Assembly (NCBI GenBank): GCA_003662995.1
Contig: QMZC01000007.1
Span: forward strand, 1 to 42,317
DNA from: Archaeoglobales archaeon
GTDB lineage: Archaea > Halobacteriota > Archaeoglobi > Archaeoglobales > Archaeoglobaceae
Length of the DNA: 42,317 bases
Direction: 5' to 3'
Shown here: in pieces, positions 15,023 through 23,745 of the stretch
Position numbering within the stretch: the first letter of the stretch is position 1
How the letters are laid out: every line of letters starts with the position of its first letter
Program-made: the position numbers and the translations under genes
Notes under the pieces: model-generated
What the model was told of the DNA's origin: nothing
Databases searched by the model: none
The model's input: the letters and a program-made list of their open reading frames with translations, nothing else

Positions 15023-15044
15023 TTAATCACCTCTAACAAAGTTT

Positions 15045-15428
15045 TCAAGCCATAATTCTTACACCACTACCCTTAGGATTTTCTTCCAACAACTGCATGA
15101 TCGTTAAACACTTCCCTCCAGCATCCTCAATTTTTCTTTTTGCAGATTCTGAAAAGCTTAAAGCTGCAACCGTAACTTTTTTGTTGATTTTACCATTTCC
15201 CAAAACCTTGCCTGGCACGATTATCGTTTCGTTATCCTTTGCGTATCTCTCAATTTTTGATACGTTGACCTCTGCATACAATCGCCTCGGCTTTGCGATC
15301 CTCTCTGCCAAATCTTTCCACACCTTAGCCTCATTTTTAGCTGAAGCTACCAAAAGCTCATCGATTAGCTTGACGAGATTAGGATTACTCTTCCTCTTCT
15401 GCATCTTTCTAAGCCTACTCATACTCAT
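15045..15428 (-). CDS. rpl18e: 50S ribosomal protein L18e
   Basis: This is the archaeal/eukaryotic eL18: SNPNLVKLIDELL, EVNVSKIERYAKDNETI, VPGKVLGNGKINKKVTVAAL and ENPKGSGVRIMA. It opens the operon. Two ATGs are possible (15428 and 15422); GGGGGATG lies best placed for the second. A TATA-like CTTTTAAATAAT lies on this strand about 20-30 bases upstream (15447-15458), so the operon promoter is here. Confidence 0.96.
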   Translation of the reverse strand: MSMSRLRKMQKRKSNPNLVKLIDELLVASAKNEAKVWKDLAERIAKPRRLYAEVNVSKIERYAKDNETIIVPGKVLGNGKINKKVTVAALSFSESAKRKIEDAGGKCLTIMQLLEENPKGSGVRIMA

Positions 15429-15558
15429 CCCCCAACATGCTATGATTATTTAAAAGTATCTCAATGCCAAGGCTACGAAATTTAAAAGTTGTGTTGTGGT
15501 TGTTCGGTTGGTTTTTGATTATTTGAATTAATCACACATAACAAACGTGATAATTTAC

Positions 15559-16191
15559 CTACAAGCGGTTTACTTTCTTTATGTACTCTGGCGGTATTTC
15601 CTTAACCAATGCGATGTAGTCGTTAGCCTTGACAATTCTGATTCCATCGTTTCTTGCCTTTTCCGCATCAATTTCGAGTATTATCGGATCATCTGTCCTC
15701 AATCTTGCCACTTCTTCGCTCTTTTCAATGGTTGTGGAGAGATGCACAAAAGTCTGGTTTACGGGCTTTATCCCAATTTCAAGCATTCTATCTGCCTCTT
15801 CCTCCCCAGTTCCATAATACAACGTCTTTTCTTCAGATTCTGGTAGGTCTGAAAGCTCAACATCAACGCTATGCCCATACCTTGCCCTAATTTTATCATC
15901 TTTCAACTCGTACCTCTTCTTTTCATCTGAGTAAATTAGAGCCTTTATTATCCACTTGTTGGCCCATTTATACTTTCTTGAAACAATCCTTGATAATGCA
16001 TTAAAACTAACCCAACCGTCTTTATCCATTTCAAGGTTGAATTTTTGTGGAAAGTGTCTCAACAACCCAGAGATAAATCTACCAAGCTTCTCAACCTTTT
16101 CCTTTTCCAAGATCAACTCTCCTTGATAACCACACTTGCACTTTTCACCCCTATAGTATCCGTGATTCGGACAAATTCTTATGTCTTCCAT
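15559..16191 (-). CDS. kptA: RNA 2'-phosphotransferase (Tpt1/KptA)
   Basis: The Tpt1 core is LGRFISGLLRHFPQKFNLEM, then DGWVSFNALSRIV, RARYGHSVDVEL, LYYGTGEEEADRMLE and FVHLSTTIEKSEEVA. The enzyme moves a 2'-phosphate from RNA to NAD+. Its classic role is in tRNA splicing, and the archaeal role is less clear. An N-terminal zinc-ribbon-like segment (CPNHGYYRGEKCKCG, residues 7-21) precedes the core, which is common in archaeal members. It follows the DUF531 gene by four bases, suggesting an RNA-modification operon. Confidence 0.92.
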   Translation of the reverse strand: MEDIRICPNHGYYRGEKCKCGYQGELILEKEKVEKLGRFISGLLRHFPQKFNLEMDKDGWVSFNALSRIVSRKYKWANKWIIKALIYSDEKKRYELKDDKIRARYGHSVDVELSDLPESEEKTLYYGTGEEEADRMLEIGIKPVNQTFVHLSTTIEKSEEVARLRTDDPIILEIDAEKARNDGIRIVKANDYIALVKEIPPEYIKKVNRL

Positions 16192-16195
16192 TTGA

Positions 16196-16708
16196 TCACC
16201 TTTTAGCGTTAATAAGCATGAACACCATTGTAGCTATGACACCTATAGCTGTGCAAGTTTCGAGACTTATATTTTTAGCTGTAACGTCGAAGTGATATTT
16301 TGCAGTTTTAAGCAGGTCTTTTGACAAACCCTTTCTACCCAACCCTATTAAAAAGGTTGTGGATTTAGTTTTTAAGATTGATTTCAAGTCATATAGGCTA
16401 ATTTCCTTAGATTTTTCTGGTTTCGATGTGGTTGCTATGATAATGCCAAACTGGGCTGGAATTTTGTTAATTAGGTGTAGTCTCCCCTTCTCAAGCAATT
16501 TCAATGCGTATCTGCCGTGTTCACCTATCGTCGTATAGTCCATTATCTGCTCAACCAATTCTCTCTCATTTTCCCAAAAATTGAAATCTAACAAGGCTAA
16601 ATGAAAATCAAATGCATAGCAGAGAGGTATGGCTCTGGCAATGCTTCTAAGATGGATTTCATGAAGCTTTAACTTGTCGTACGAGTTTACCAAACAAAGG
16701 CTGATCAT
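16196..16708 (-). CDS. DUF531 family protein, SPOUT-like
   Basis: From MISLCLVNSYDKLKLHEIHL the sequence matches the archaeal DUF531 family, with RSIARAIPLCYAFDFHLALL, TTIGEHGRYALKLL, PAQFGIIIATTSKP and the C-terminal LIGLGRKGLSKDLL with SLETCTAIGVI, which looks like the knot region of SPOUT RNA methyltransferases. I chose ATG 16708 because the family begins there; the frame is open to TTG 16786, and TTG 16750 overlaps the upstream stop. The neighbour Tpt1 supports an RNA-related role, but the reaction is unknown. Confidence 0.75.
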   Translation of the reverse strand: MISLCLVNSYDKLKLHEIHLRSIARAIPLCYAFDFHLALLDFNFWENERELVEQIMDYTTIGEHGRYALKLLEKGRLHLINKIPAQFGIIIATTSKPEKSKEISLYDLKSILKTKSTTFLIGLGRKGLSKDLLKTAKYHFDVTAKNISLETCTAIGVIATMVFMLINAKR

Positions 16709-16746
16709 CCTCGCTTTTTTGATTGAAATTGATCTGTTTACTGATT

Positions 16747-16935
16747 TCAATCCAATCTGGAGACTTGCTCCCCCATCATTCCCCAATTGTCCTTAGGGAC
16801 TTCATTTAATATTATGTGAATGTGCTCGGCAGAAACGTTTAGTGTTTCAGAAACAGCCTTCGTTACCGCTTGAATTAGCTTCCTCTTGGTTTCTCTATCT
16901 CTCCCCTCCCACATATCAATCTTTACGACTGGCAT
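16747..16935 (-). CDS. 4-oxalocrotonate tautomerase-like protein
   Basis: The 62-residue protein begins MPVVKIDMWEGRD, placing the catalytic proline at position 1 after methionine removal, and continues TKRKLIQAVTKAVSETLNVS and HIHIILNEVPKDNWG, as in 4-OT. Family members are hexamers that tautomerise unsaturated 2-oxo acids. A broken 2-oxopent-4-enoate hydratase gene of the same kind of pathway lies at 33447, but is not linked. The physiological substrate here is unknown. Confidence 0.88.
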   Translation of the reverse strand: MPVVKIDMWEGRDRETKRKLIQAVTKAVSETLNVSAEHIHIILNEVPKDNWGMMGEQVSRLD

Positions 16936-17043
16936 GGTTTTGGTATGAATGTGATCTAAATAAGTTTATGTTGTTTTTGTACTTACAAAGGTAACTACTA
17001 AACAACTAAAAGAGTTTAAATGCTCAAAACCCTTTAAAAATGC

Positions 17044-17583
17044 ATGGTTGAAAAATCTAAAAAATCTGATACGACTAAGAAAACTAAAAAAGTTAAAAGA
17101 GCTAGAAACAAGAAAACTTGGAGGGAAAAATTAGAAAAGAAAATGGAGCCAAAAGTTGTGGATGACAAGAAGGGAAGAGGAAGGATGTTCGTTCCTACAC
17201 CCCTCATCGTTGATGAATTGATTCGAAGCATACCAGAGGGTAAATTGGTCACGATAACTCAAATTAGGGAGAAACTTGCAAAAGAATACAATGCCGATTT
17301 CACTTGCCCCTTAGCAACAGGTTGGTTTATACGAATTGTAGGTGAGACAGCAGAGGAGGATTTGAGGGAGAGAAAACGAAATTTAGCAGAAATAACACCA
17401 TACTGGAGAGTAATAAAACCAGACGGAAGTTTGAACGAGAAGTTTCCTGAAAAAGCAAAGTTTCAGGCAGAACGATTGAAAAATGAGGGTTTCACGTTAA
17501 TCGAAGATAAGGGCAAATTGAAAGTTAAGGATTTTGAGAGGTATTTGGTAGATTTAAGTAAATTTAACTTAGATTTAACATAA
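17044..17583 (+). CDS. MGMT-like DNA-binding protein with a basic N-terminal tail
   Basis: Residues 48-150 resemble the DNA-binding domain of O6-methylguanine methyltransferases and alkyltransferase-like proteins: LIRSIPEGKLVTITQIREKL, then CPLATGWFIRIV in place of the PCHR active loop, and PYWRVIKPDGSLNEKFP. The reactive-cysteine motif is not conserved as PCHR, though a cysteine is present in CPLATG. Residues 1-40 are a lysine-rich disordered tail. It may bind DNA without repairing it. It is divergent from the 4-OT gene and lies 22 bases ahead of Pelota. Confidence 0.65.
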   Translation: MVEKSKKSDTTKKTKKVKRARNKKTWREKLEKKMEPKVVDDKKGRGRMFVPTPLIVDELIRSIPEGKLVTITQIREKLAKEYNADFTCPLATGWFIRIVGETAEEDLRERKRNLAEITPYWRVIKPDGSLNEKFPEKAKFQAERLKNEGFTLIEDKGKLKVKDFERYLVDLSKFNLDLT

Positions 17584-17605
17584 AATTAACCTAAACTGAT
17601 CATCT

Positions 17606-18637
17606 ATGATTATACTTGAAGAGAAACTTAAGGGAAATAAGGGAGAAATTAAACTAATTCCTGAAACTCTCGATGATTTGTGGCATCTGAAGTACATAAT
17701 CGAGCCAAACGACATAGTTTTCTCGTTAACCAAAAGAATAAGTGAAAGTAGCGACAAGTTGAGGAGCGATAAGGAGAAGATTACCGTGAGGTTAGGCATA
17801 CAGGTTGAGAAGGTTGAGTTTCACAAGTTTGCCAACAGACTTAGAATTACTGGCAGGATTGTGGCAGGAATTGAAGACTCAGGCTACCACACGCTAAACA
17901 TCTCAACGGGCAAGGAATTGAGCATAATCAAAGAATGGAAGGATGAACAGTTAAAAAGAATTAGAGAAGCTGAAGAGGCCTCAAAAAGACCTGAAGTTGT
18001 TATTTTAACGATTGAGGAGGGTGAGGCAATAATAGGCGTCGTCAGACACTGGGGTGTTGAAGAGTTCTCAAACGTCAAGGCAAGTTACGGCAAGGATTTG
18101 GCAAACTACAGAAACGAGTTTTTCAACGATGTTGCAAAGCAGTTGGAGAACATCAACTTCAAATACTTGGTTGTGGCTGGACCGGGCTTTGTTAAAGAAG
18201 ACTTTATGAATTTTTTGAAGGAGAAGTATCCCGAATTAGCCAAGAAGGCTTTGATTACAGACACTTCCTCAATTGGAATCAGGGGCTTTATCGAAGTCTT
18301 GAAGAGAGGGATTTTAAAGAGGATAGTTGGAGAGGTAAGGCTAATTGAAGAGGCAAACTACATGGATTTGTTGTTGGAAAGAATTGCTAAGGGGAAGATG
18401 GTTGCTTACGGAATTGATGAAGTAAAAAAAGCTTACGAGTATGGAGCTATTGAGGTTTTGCTAATCACTGACGAGTTTTTGAGGGAGCAGAGGGAGAAGT
18501 GGGACATAGATGAATTTATGCGTAACGTTGAGCTTGCCAAGGGAAAAGTGGTTATTATGAGCACCGAATTTGAACCAGGAAAGAGATTACATGCTTTGGG
18601 AGGTATAGCTGCTTTGCTGCGGTTTGATATTGGCTGA
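17606..18637 (+). CDS. pelA: Pelota, ribosome rescue factor
   Basis: The 343-residue protein has the three Pelota domains: the N-terminal Sm-like part (KGEIKLIPETLDDLWHLKYI), the central eRF1-like domain (AIIGVVRHWGVEEFS, VVAGPGFVKEDFMNFLKEKY) and the C-terminal L7Ae-like domain (GAIEVLLITDEFL, LHALGGIAALLRF). It has no GGQ loop, as expected. With aABCE1 and aEF1A it splits stalled ribosomes. Confidence 0.95.
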   Translation: MIILEEKLKGNKGEIKLIPETLDDLWHLKYIIEPNDIVFSLTKRISESSDKLRSDKEKITVRLGIQVEKVEFHKFANRLRITGRIVAGIEDSGYHTLNISTGKELSIIKEWKDEQLKRIREAEEASKRPEVVILTIEEGEAIIGVVRHWGVEEFSNVKASYGKDLANYRNEFFNDVAKQLENINFKYLVVAGPGFVKEDFMNFLKEKYPELAKKALITDTSSIGIRGFIEVLKRGILKRIVGEVRLIEEANYMDLLLERIAKGKMVAYGIDEVKKAYEYGAIEVLLITDEFLREQREKWDIDEFMRNVELAKGKVVIMSTEFEPGKRLHALGGIAALLRFDIG

Positions 18638-18690
18638 TTTATGTTATATTCACAATTAAGTTTAAATATTTAAAATGAGGTAATAAAGCG

Positions 18691-19398
18691 ATGAAGTTGT
18701 ACAAAACTGGTATTATTTCCTTAGATGCTCAACTGGGTGGTGGTATTCCTGGCGGTAGTGTTGTTGTAATCTTTGAAGACCCGGGAGCTGGAGGAGACGT
18801 TTTTACGTACCACTTCGCCGTAGAGGGGTTGAAAAATAAGGAAAAAGTTTTGTACGTATCAACGGATGATACCGAGGAAGAAGTTAGAGAATACATGAAA
18901 ACGTACTTTGATGTTGACGATGAAACGGTTGCGCACCTTTTTATTCTCGATCTAATATCACCCAGAATTGGCAGAATTGCAAAAGGATCAAGAGATTTTT
19001 TAAAGAAAGTTAGCTATGACCCCCTAAACAACATCAATGCAATCTTAAGCCACGAATCTTTTGATAGGGTTGTTGTAAACAATTTGACCTACTTTTTTAT
19101 GAACTATCGGCACGATGAGATATTCAAGCTCTTCGAGAATTTTTCGTTAAATGCAAAAAAGAATGAGTCCCTATTTCTTCTAACAATGACCAAAGGGATG
19201 TTTGATTCCAGATTGGAGACAACTGTGAAACACGTAGCAGATGGTGTTATAGAGTTGAGCTTGAGGGAGGTTGAGAATGAGATACAGAGGAGGATGAAAA
19301 TAATCAAGTTCAAGAAGATACTCGTCCCCAAAACAATTTTGAGATACGATTTGACTGAAAAAGGCATAAAAATGGAGTCAGTGATGAGGGTTCTTTGA
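18691..19398 (+). CDS. KaiC/RecA-like ATPase homologue with a degraded Walker A site
   Basis: The fold follows archaeal KaiC-like proteins: TGIISLDAQLGGGIPGGSVV, VLYVSTDDTEEEVREYM, FDRVVVNNLTYFF (Walker B region). The P-loop, normally GEPGAGKT, reads EDPGAGGDVF at residues 29-38, lacking the lysine and the Thr/Ser, so ATP hydrolysis is unlikely. The 235-residue length matches single-domain members. The TATA-like GTTTAAATATTTAAAA and GAGGTAAT precede the ATG. It overlaps the Cgi121 gene by one base (TGATG), so they are cotranscribed. Confidence 0.8.
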   Translation: MKLYKTGIISLDAQLGGGIPGGSVVVIFEDPGAGGDVFTYHFAVEGLKNKEKVLYVSTDDTEEEVREYMKTYFDVDDETVAHLFILDLISPRIGRIAKGSRDFLKKVSYDPLNNINAILSHESFDRVVVNNLTYFFMNYRHDEIFKLFENFSLNAKKNESLFLLTMTKGMFDSRLETTVKHVADGVIELSLREVENEIQRRMKIIKFKKILVPKTILRYDLTEKGIKMESVMRVL

Positions 19399-19868
19399 TG
19401 AATATAAGAGTAGTTTACGGCGAGATAGAGATAAACGATATAAACAACTTTTTTGATGAGTTGAAGGGATGTAACGCTGTTTTTATCGATGCAGATTACG
19501 TTTTGGATTTAGAAACATTAAAGTTTGCTGCTAGAAAGGCGTTAAAGTCGTGGAAGACTGGCAGAAATGTTGCAAAAACCCTTCCAATTGAAGTTCTATT
19601 ATACATCGCTGCAAGAAGGCAGATAAACGAGGCTTTAAAGATTGGAGTTAAAAAAGGCTTAAACAAAGTTGTGGTCGTTCTAATCAACGACTGCTTGGAA
19701 ATTTTGAAGAGATTGGGATTTGTTGAGAAGAAGTTTAATCCAACTCCTAACATCAAAAAGATTTTGGATTTTTACGAAATTGGTAAAAAAGAACTGGAGA
19801 TTGTTGGTATGGAAAAACTACCCCTGCTAATTCGGGAGAGAATAGTCTTATTTGATCTTTCCAAGTAG
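19398..19868 (+). CDS. cgi121: KEOPS complex subunit Cgi121
   Basis: The motif LPIEVLLYIAARRQINEALK is the hallmark of Cgi121, followed by VVVVLINDC and PNIKKILDFYEIGKKELEIV. It binds the tRNA CCA end and Bud32 within KEOPS, which makes t6A at position 37 of tRNAs reading ANN codons. I prefer ATG 19398; a TTG at 19395 would add one residue. The other KEOPS genes are not in this window. Confidence 0.85.
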   Translation: MNIRVVYGEIEINDINNFFDELKGCNAVFIDADYVLDLETLKFAARKALKSWKTGRNVAKTLPIEVLLYIAARRQINEALKIGVKKGLNKVVVVLINDCLEILKRLGFVEKKFNPTPNIKKILDFYEIGKKELEIVGMEKLPLLIRERIVLFDLSK

Positions 19869-19890
19869 TCCAAAAAAATCTAATGCAAAA

Positions 19891-20352
19891 TCAAAAACTA
19901 AGCATATAAAGCTTTATTACGCCTAAACTTGCCAAAATAACAATTATTCCGGCAATTGCTACACCCAAAGAAATGAATAGGATAGATTTGACCTTGTTCA
20001 TCCTCAGTAAAAAAGCTAATAACGCTCCAGTCCATGCTCCCGTTACTGGTAGGGGGATTGCCACAAACAGTGTCAATCCAAAGTAACCGTACTTTTCTAT
20101 TATTTTCTTCCTCCTTTCAACCCTACTGACAATCCTGTTGTAAAATCCGTCAACAATGCTAATTTTACAGGCTATAGCAACAAATTTATCCAAAAAAACA
20201 AGTAATAAAGGGATAGGAAGCAGATTCCCGAAAAATGCAAGCATGTACGATTCGACGGGTGTGAAGCCAAGATACAGGGCTAAAGGTATTCCACCCCTTA
20301 ACTCCGATACTGGCATTGCCGAAACGATCAAGACTTTAACAACCTCTAGCAA
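19891..20352 (-). CDS. small multidrug-export-type membrane protein (COG2426)
   Basis: The 153-residue protein has about four membrane helices and the family motif MPVSELRGGIPLALYLGFTP near the start, with KYGYFGLTLFVAIPLPVTGA and GALLAFLLRM in the middle. The family name comes from a distant link to small multidrug exporters, and transport has not been shown. It overlaps the panE stop by 17 bases. Confidence 0.85.
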   Translation of the reverse strand: MLEVVKVLIVSAMPVSELRGGIPLALYLGFTPVESYMLAFFGNLLPIPLLLVFLDKFVAIACKISIVDGFYNRIVSRVERRKKIIEKYGYFGLTLFVAIPLPVTGAWTGALLAFLLRMNKVKSILFISLGVAIAGIIVILASLGVIKLYMLSF

Positions 20353-21241
20353 CTTCCGCCCCCCTTATCAGTTTAAGCACAATTTCGTTAACGCTGACGT
20401 CAACATTCAATTTTCTTCCAGCCTTAACTATTGCTCCGTTGATAAATTCTATTTCTGTTCTCTTACCCTTCTCAAAATCCTGTAACATAGAAGACCTATT
20501 GTTTTTCGTTTTCATTGCCACATCTTTAACCGCATTCACAAGTTCATTGTTCTTAACATTAAATTCCAAGGCTTTCATGACTTCCTCACCCTCCCTCGCT
20601 ATTTTATAAGCCACATTCCATAGTTCCTCAACTTCAACAACTTTTCCATTCCTAACATTACATAAAGCGGTGATTGGATTAATTGCTGCATTTATGACCG
20701 CTTTAACCCATATTCTTCTCCGTATATCATCCACAACTTCCGTTTCAATTCCTGCATCGTTAAGTATTTTTGCAACAACGGATGCATTTGAATTTAAGTT
20801 TGAATTTGAAGTGGAATCTAAAAAATCGCCAACAAACGTTACACCTTTTCCTGCAAACTCAACAACGCCGTATTCAACCAAATTTGCTCCATAAGTTGTA
20901 ACTCCGCCAACCACTCTTTCAACGTACTTTGATAGTATCTCTTCATTTCCAACTCCATTCTGTAAGCTACAAACAATCCCGCAATTTGTTTTCGATAGCA
21001 ATTTTGCTGCATTCTCAGTGTCGTAAGCCTTGACAGTTACAAAAGTTACATCTGCATCAACAGGTTTGTTTTTTGCATTAACGTTAACCTCGTCCTCCAC
21101 TAGACCCTTAATGACCAGTTTTTTATTCAAAGCCTCCAACTGCTTGCCCCTAGCAACAAATACCACGTTATATCCAGCTTTTTGAATTAAATAACCGAAC
21201 AAACTCCCCAAAGCCCCAGCACCAAACACCTGAATTAGCAT
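20336..21241 (-). CDS. panE: 2-dehydropantoate 2-reductase
   Basis: The N-terminal NAD(P) site is FGAGALGSLFGYLIQKAGYN, followed by the family motifs FVTVKAYDTENAAKLL, LQNGVGNEE and VVGGVTTYGA. K188 and N192 of the WVKAVINAAINPITAL block are the catalytic lysine and its partner. The product is pantoate, for CoA synthesis. The length of 301 residues is normal. Archaea often use PanE with a separate pantoate kinase, not seen here. Confidence 0.92.
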   Translation of the reverse strand: MLIQVFGAGALGSLFGYLIQKAGYNVVFVARGKQLEALNKKLVIKGLVEDEVNVNAKNKPVDADVTFVTVKAYDTENAAKLLSKTNCGIVCSLQNGVGNEEILSKYVERVVGGVTTYGANLVEYGVVEFAGKGVTFVGDFLDSTSNSNLNSNASVVAKILNDAGIETEVVDDIRRRIWVKAVINAAINPITALCNVRNGKVVEVEELWNVAYKIAREGEEVMKALEFNVKNNELVNAVKDVAMKTKNNRSSMLQDFEKGKRTEIEFINGAIVKAGRKLNVDVSVNEIVLKLIRGAEVARGC

Positions 21242-21360
21242 TTGTTTTGTTTTTAATTGCGGTGTATTTCTAATTTTTCTTGAATTGTTAATTGTTATTG
21301 CAGAGATAACTTACAACAAGCTTCGAAAAAATGATAAGGTTTTTGTGACAATCAACATCC

Positions 21361-22077
21361 ATGTCGTTAAACAACATCTTAAAAGATATCATAAACGATA
21401 AGAGGAGCGGCTCATCTAAAATAATCAAAAACACGCTGGAGTTGCTTAAGAAAGTTGAAGAAGACGAGAGATACAAAGTCTGCGAAAGAATAGTGAAAGC
21501 ACACCCTTCAATGGCTGGATTAAGATTTATTGCAGAATTCGTCAAATCAAACCCACAAATTGAGGAGCTAAAGCTTGAAATTGAGAAAATGAATTCCAAG
21601 ACTGTAGAAAATTTGGCAAGTGTTGTGGATAACAAGGTTGTGACAACCTTAAGCAGGAGCCATATAGTTGAGAAGGGTTTGTTGAAGGCAAGAAAAATCA
21701 ATGTATTGGAATCTTTACCTGAGAAAGAGGGAATAGAAATGGCGAGGTGGTTGAAGGGCAGGGATAAGGAAGTTGAGATATTTCATGATGCATTTGTAAG
21801 CTATGCTGTAAAGAATTGCGATTTGGTTGTTGTTGGGGCAGACACGATACTCAAAAACGGGTTTATAAACAAGACTGGAACGTTACCCTTGGCTTTGGTT
21901 GCTAAGCATTTCAACAAAGAATTCTACGTTGCATCCCCCTCGTACAAACTTGTAAGGGCTGAATTAAATGTTGAATTCGATGAAACCTTTGAATTTGTTG
22001 ATGACAAATTGGTTACAGCCCTAATCTGGGAAGGTGGAATTGAAGAATGGAGAAAATTGAAAGAGGTTGAATGGTAG
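21361..22077 (+). CDS. eIF2B-alpha-like / ribose-1,5-bisphosphate isomerase-type protein
   Basis: The 238-residue protein has the IF-2B fold: VVTTLSRSHIVEKGLL, MARWLKGRDKEVEIFHDAFV, then the conserved CDLVVVGADTILKNGFINKT and GTLPLALVAKHFNKEFYVAS. Relatives include eukaryotic eIF2B regulatory subunits, methylthioribose-1-phosphate isomerase and archaeal ribose-1,5-bisphosphate isomerase. It is shorter than the latter two (about 320 residues), so the function is open. It converges on the sirohaem decarboxylase gene. Confidence 0.8.
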   Translation: MSLNNILKDIINDKRSGSSKIIKNTLELLKKVEEDERYKVCERIVKAHPSMAGLRFIAEFVKSNPQIEELKLEIEKMNSKTVENLASVVDNKVVTTLSRSHIVEKGLLKARKINVLESLPEKEGIEMARWLKGRDKEVEIFHDAFVSYAVKNCDLVVVGADTILKNGFINKTGTLPLALVAKHFNKEFYVASPSYKLVRAELNVEFDETFEFVDDKLVTALIWEGGIEEWRKLKEVEW

Positions 22078-22091
22078 TTAAATTGATAAAT

Positions 22092-23057
22092 TCAAAAAGA
22101 CTCCCTTAAATTTTTCTTGCTGTAGATTGTGATTGCATCCTCAATCTCCTCAAATTCCTTTACTTCTTCCCTAATCTTCTCTATAGGTTTTTTATCCCTT
22201 GCATGAACCATGAAGTAAATTGGGTAGTTCCATTTAGGATGTGGAATCCTCTCAACGAGATGGGTTATTTGCGGATAGTTTTTAATCAATTTGATTGCAA
22301 CCCTCCTCGATTTTGTTCTTAGCAAGGACATCCCATTTTCCCTAAATCCAATCTTTGACTCCCTCAACACGCCACTAAAGTCTCTCACCACACCCTTTTC
22401 AATCAACTCCCTCACAATTTCAACAATTTCTATTTCCTTATACCCATACCTCTCAAAAACCTTAAAAGGCCTTTCCGATGCGCTTAAACTCTCAAGTTCT
22501 CTTACCATCGTTGCATCTAGACCCAGTTCATCAACTGTCGGTATACTTTTTGGCTCAATCCACTTGTTACTCCATGAAACGCCTTTAATCAAATCATATT
22601 TCACGTCCATCTTCCAAACCCTCTTTGTTGGTAGTGTAACGTAATCTTTGACGTTACATTCAGAAGCAACATTGCTAACCAACTCTTTTATCCTTTCCAC
22701 ACTTTCAGCCTTAATTGTAAACCAGACGTTGTATTCCTCATGCTCCCTCAAAAAGTTGTGCTTTAAGCTTAATACATCAATTCTATTTATCTTTCCCGCA
22801 ACTTCCTTAACTCTTGCATCCTCCACCTTAAACCCAACCAAAGCGGCTTTTTTAACATCTTTGAACGCCTTATAATTCAGATTTGCCCCGTATCTCTTGA
22901 TTACACCTTTATTAATCAGTTCAGAAACTTCTTTTAAAACGTAGTCTTTATCGTAGCCCAAGTTTTCAGCCAAATCAACGAGTGGCGTTTCTGTTAAAGG
23001 CAATTCATACTGGATAGCCATCAAAAGCTTAACATCAAAATTTGATGTCATCTTCAA
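22092..23057 (-). CDS. sirohaem decarboxylase, AhbA and AhbB-like halves in one chain
   Basis: The 321-residue chain holds two Lrp/AsnC-like repeats. The first (1-170) has a winged helix (DLAENLGYDKDYVLKEVSEL) and the active-site-type stretch KHNFLREHEEYNVWFTIKAE. The second (180-321) has another helix-turn-helix region and ITHLVERIPHPKWNYPIYFM. In known organisms AhbA and AhbB are usually separate proteins of about 160 residues that together decarboxylate sirohaem to didecarboxysirohaem in the alternative haem pathway. Here they appear fused. It overlaps the precorrin-2 dehydrogenase gene by 23 bases. Confidence 0.8.
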   Translation of the reverse strand: MKMTSNFDVKLLMAIQYELPLTETPLVDLAENLGYDKDYVLKEVSELINKGVIKRYGANLNYKAFKDVKKAALVGFKVEDARVKEVAGKINRIDVLSLKHNFLREHEEYNVWFTIKAESVERIKELVSNVASECNVKDYVTLPTKRVWKMDVKYDLIKGVSWSNKWIEPKSIPTVDELGLDATMVRELESLSASERPFKVFERYGYKEIEIVEIVRELIEKGVVRDFSGVLRESKIGFRENGMSLLRTKSRRVAIKLIKNYPQITHLVERIPHPKWNYPIYFMVHARDKKPIEKIREEVKEFEEIEDAITIYSKKNLRESF

Positions 23058-23745
23058 TCTTCCTTTTACCGCTCACATATTCCTCAACCAATCTTTCAGC
23101 AAGTTTACGAGCCTCATCAACCTTCTCTTCCCTAATCAACCTTCTAAATTCTTCATCTGAGCTTATAACAAAGTACAACTTCATTCTCAAGTTTATAGGT
23201 ACATTGTTGGCTTTCATATATTGTTTAAGATGATCCATTGCTTTTAAAAAGAAAACCGTCTCCTCATCTTCCTCCAACAGCTTTTGAAAGGTATCTCTAA
23301 CTCTTCTTGCAACAACTCCGCTTTTACCTTCCGTTGTCACAGCAAACCTTATACCCTTGTAACCGCCTTCAAAAGGCACAACAACTTCTGTCTCCTTTGC
23401 GTTGTTTGCCAAATTGACTAAAACTCTGTGTCTTTTTGAAATGTCTTTGATAAAATCGTTTATACTTGTGTCGGCGATCGCAACAACAATCAAATCATAA
23501 TCAGGAATGATTTTTTCGAGCAAATCACGATTTAATGCATCTTCCTCAATTAATTTGATACGTCCATCTTTTGACAAACTTAAAAGCTCCTCGCTAAATT
23601 CTTTACTCAACACAAATACCTCAGCCCCGTACTCAAGAAACTTTTTAGCTCTCGAAGTCCCAACCATTCCTCCCCCGATTACTAAGACCTTTTTATCCCT
23701 GAAATCAATATAAAGGGGAATTCTCATCCAGTTAAGCTTGTGCAT
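23035..23745 (-). CDS. precorrin-2 dehydrogenase / sirohydrochlorin ferrochelatase (Met8/CysG-N type)
   Basis: The NAD site VLVIGGGMVGTSRAKKFLEY and the late VVVPFEGGYKGIRFAVTTEG and GKSGVVARRVRDTFQKLLEE blocks match Met8/CysG N-terminal enzymes. The enzyme oxidises precorrin-2 to sirohydrochlorin, and some members also insert iron. Together with the next gene it leads to sirohaem (for sulfite reductase) and haem. The start may be ATG 23745 or ATG 23727 (MRIPLYIDF), the latter being more family-like. Confidence 0.88.
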   Translation of the reverse strand: MHKLNWMRIPLYIDFRDKKVLVIGGGMVGTSRAKKFLEYGAEVFVLSKEFSEELLSLSKDGRIKLIEEDALNRDLLEKIIPDYDLIVVAIADTSINDFIKDISKRHRVLVNLANNAKETEVVVPFEGGYKGIRFAVTTEGKSGVVARRVRDTFQKLLEEDEETVFFLKAMDHLKQYMKANNVPINLRMKLYFVISSDEEFRRLIREEKVDEARKLAERLVEEYVSGKRKIEDDIKF

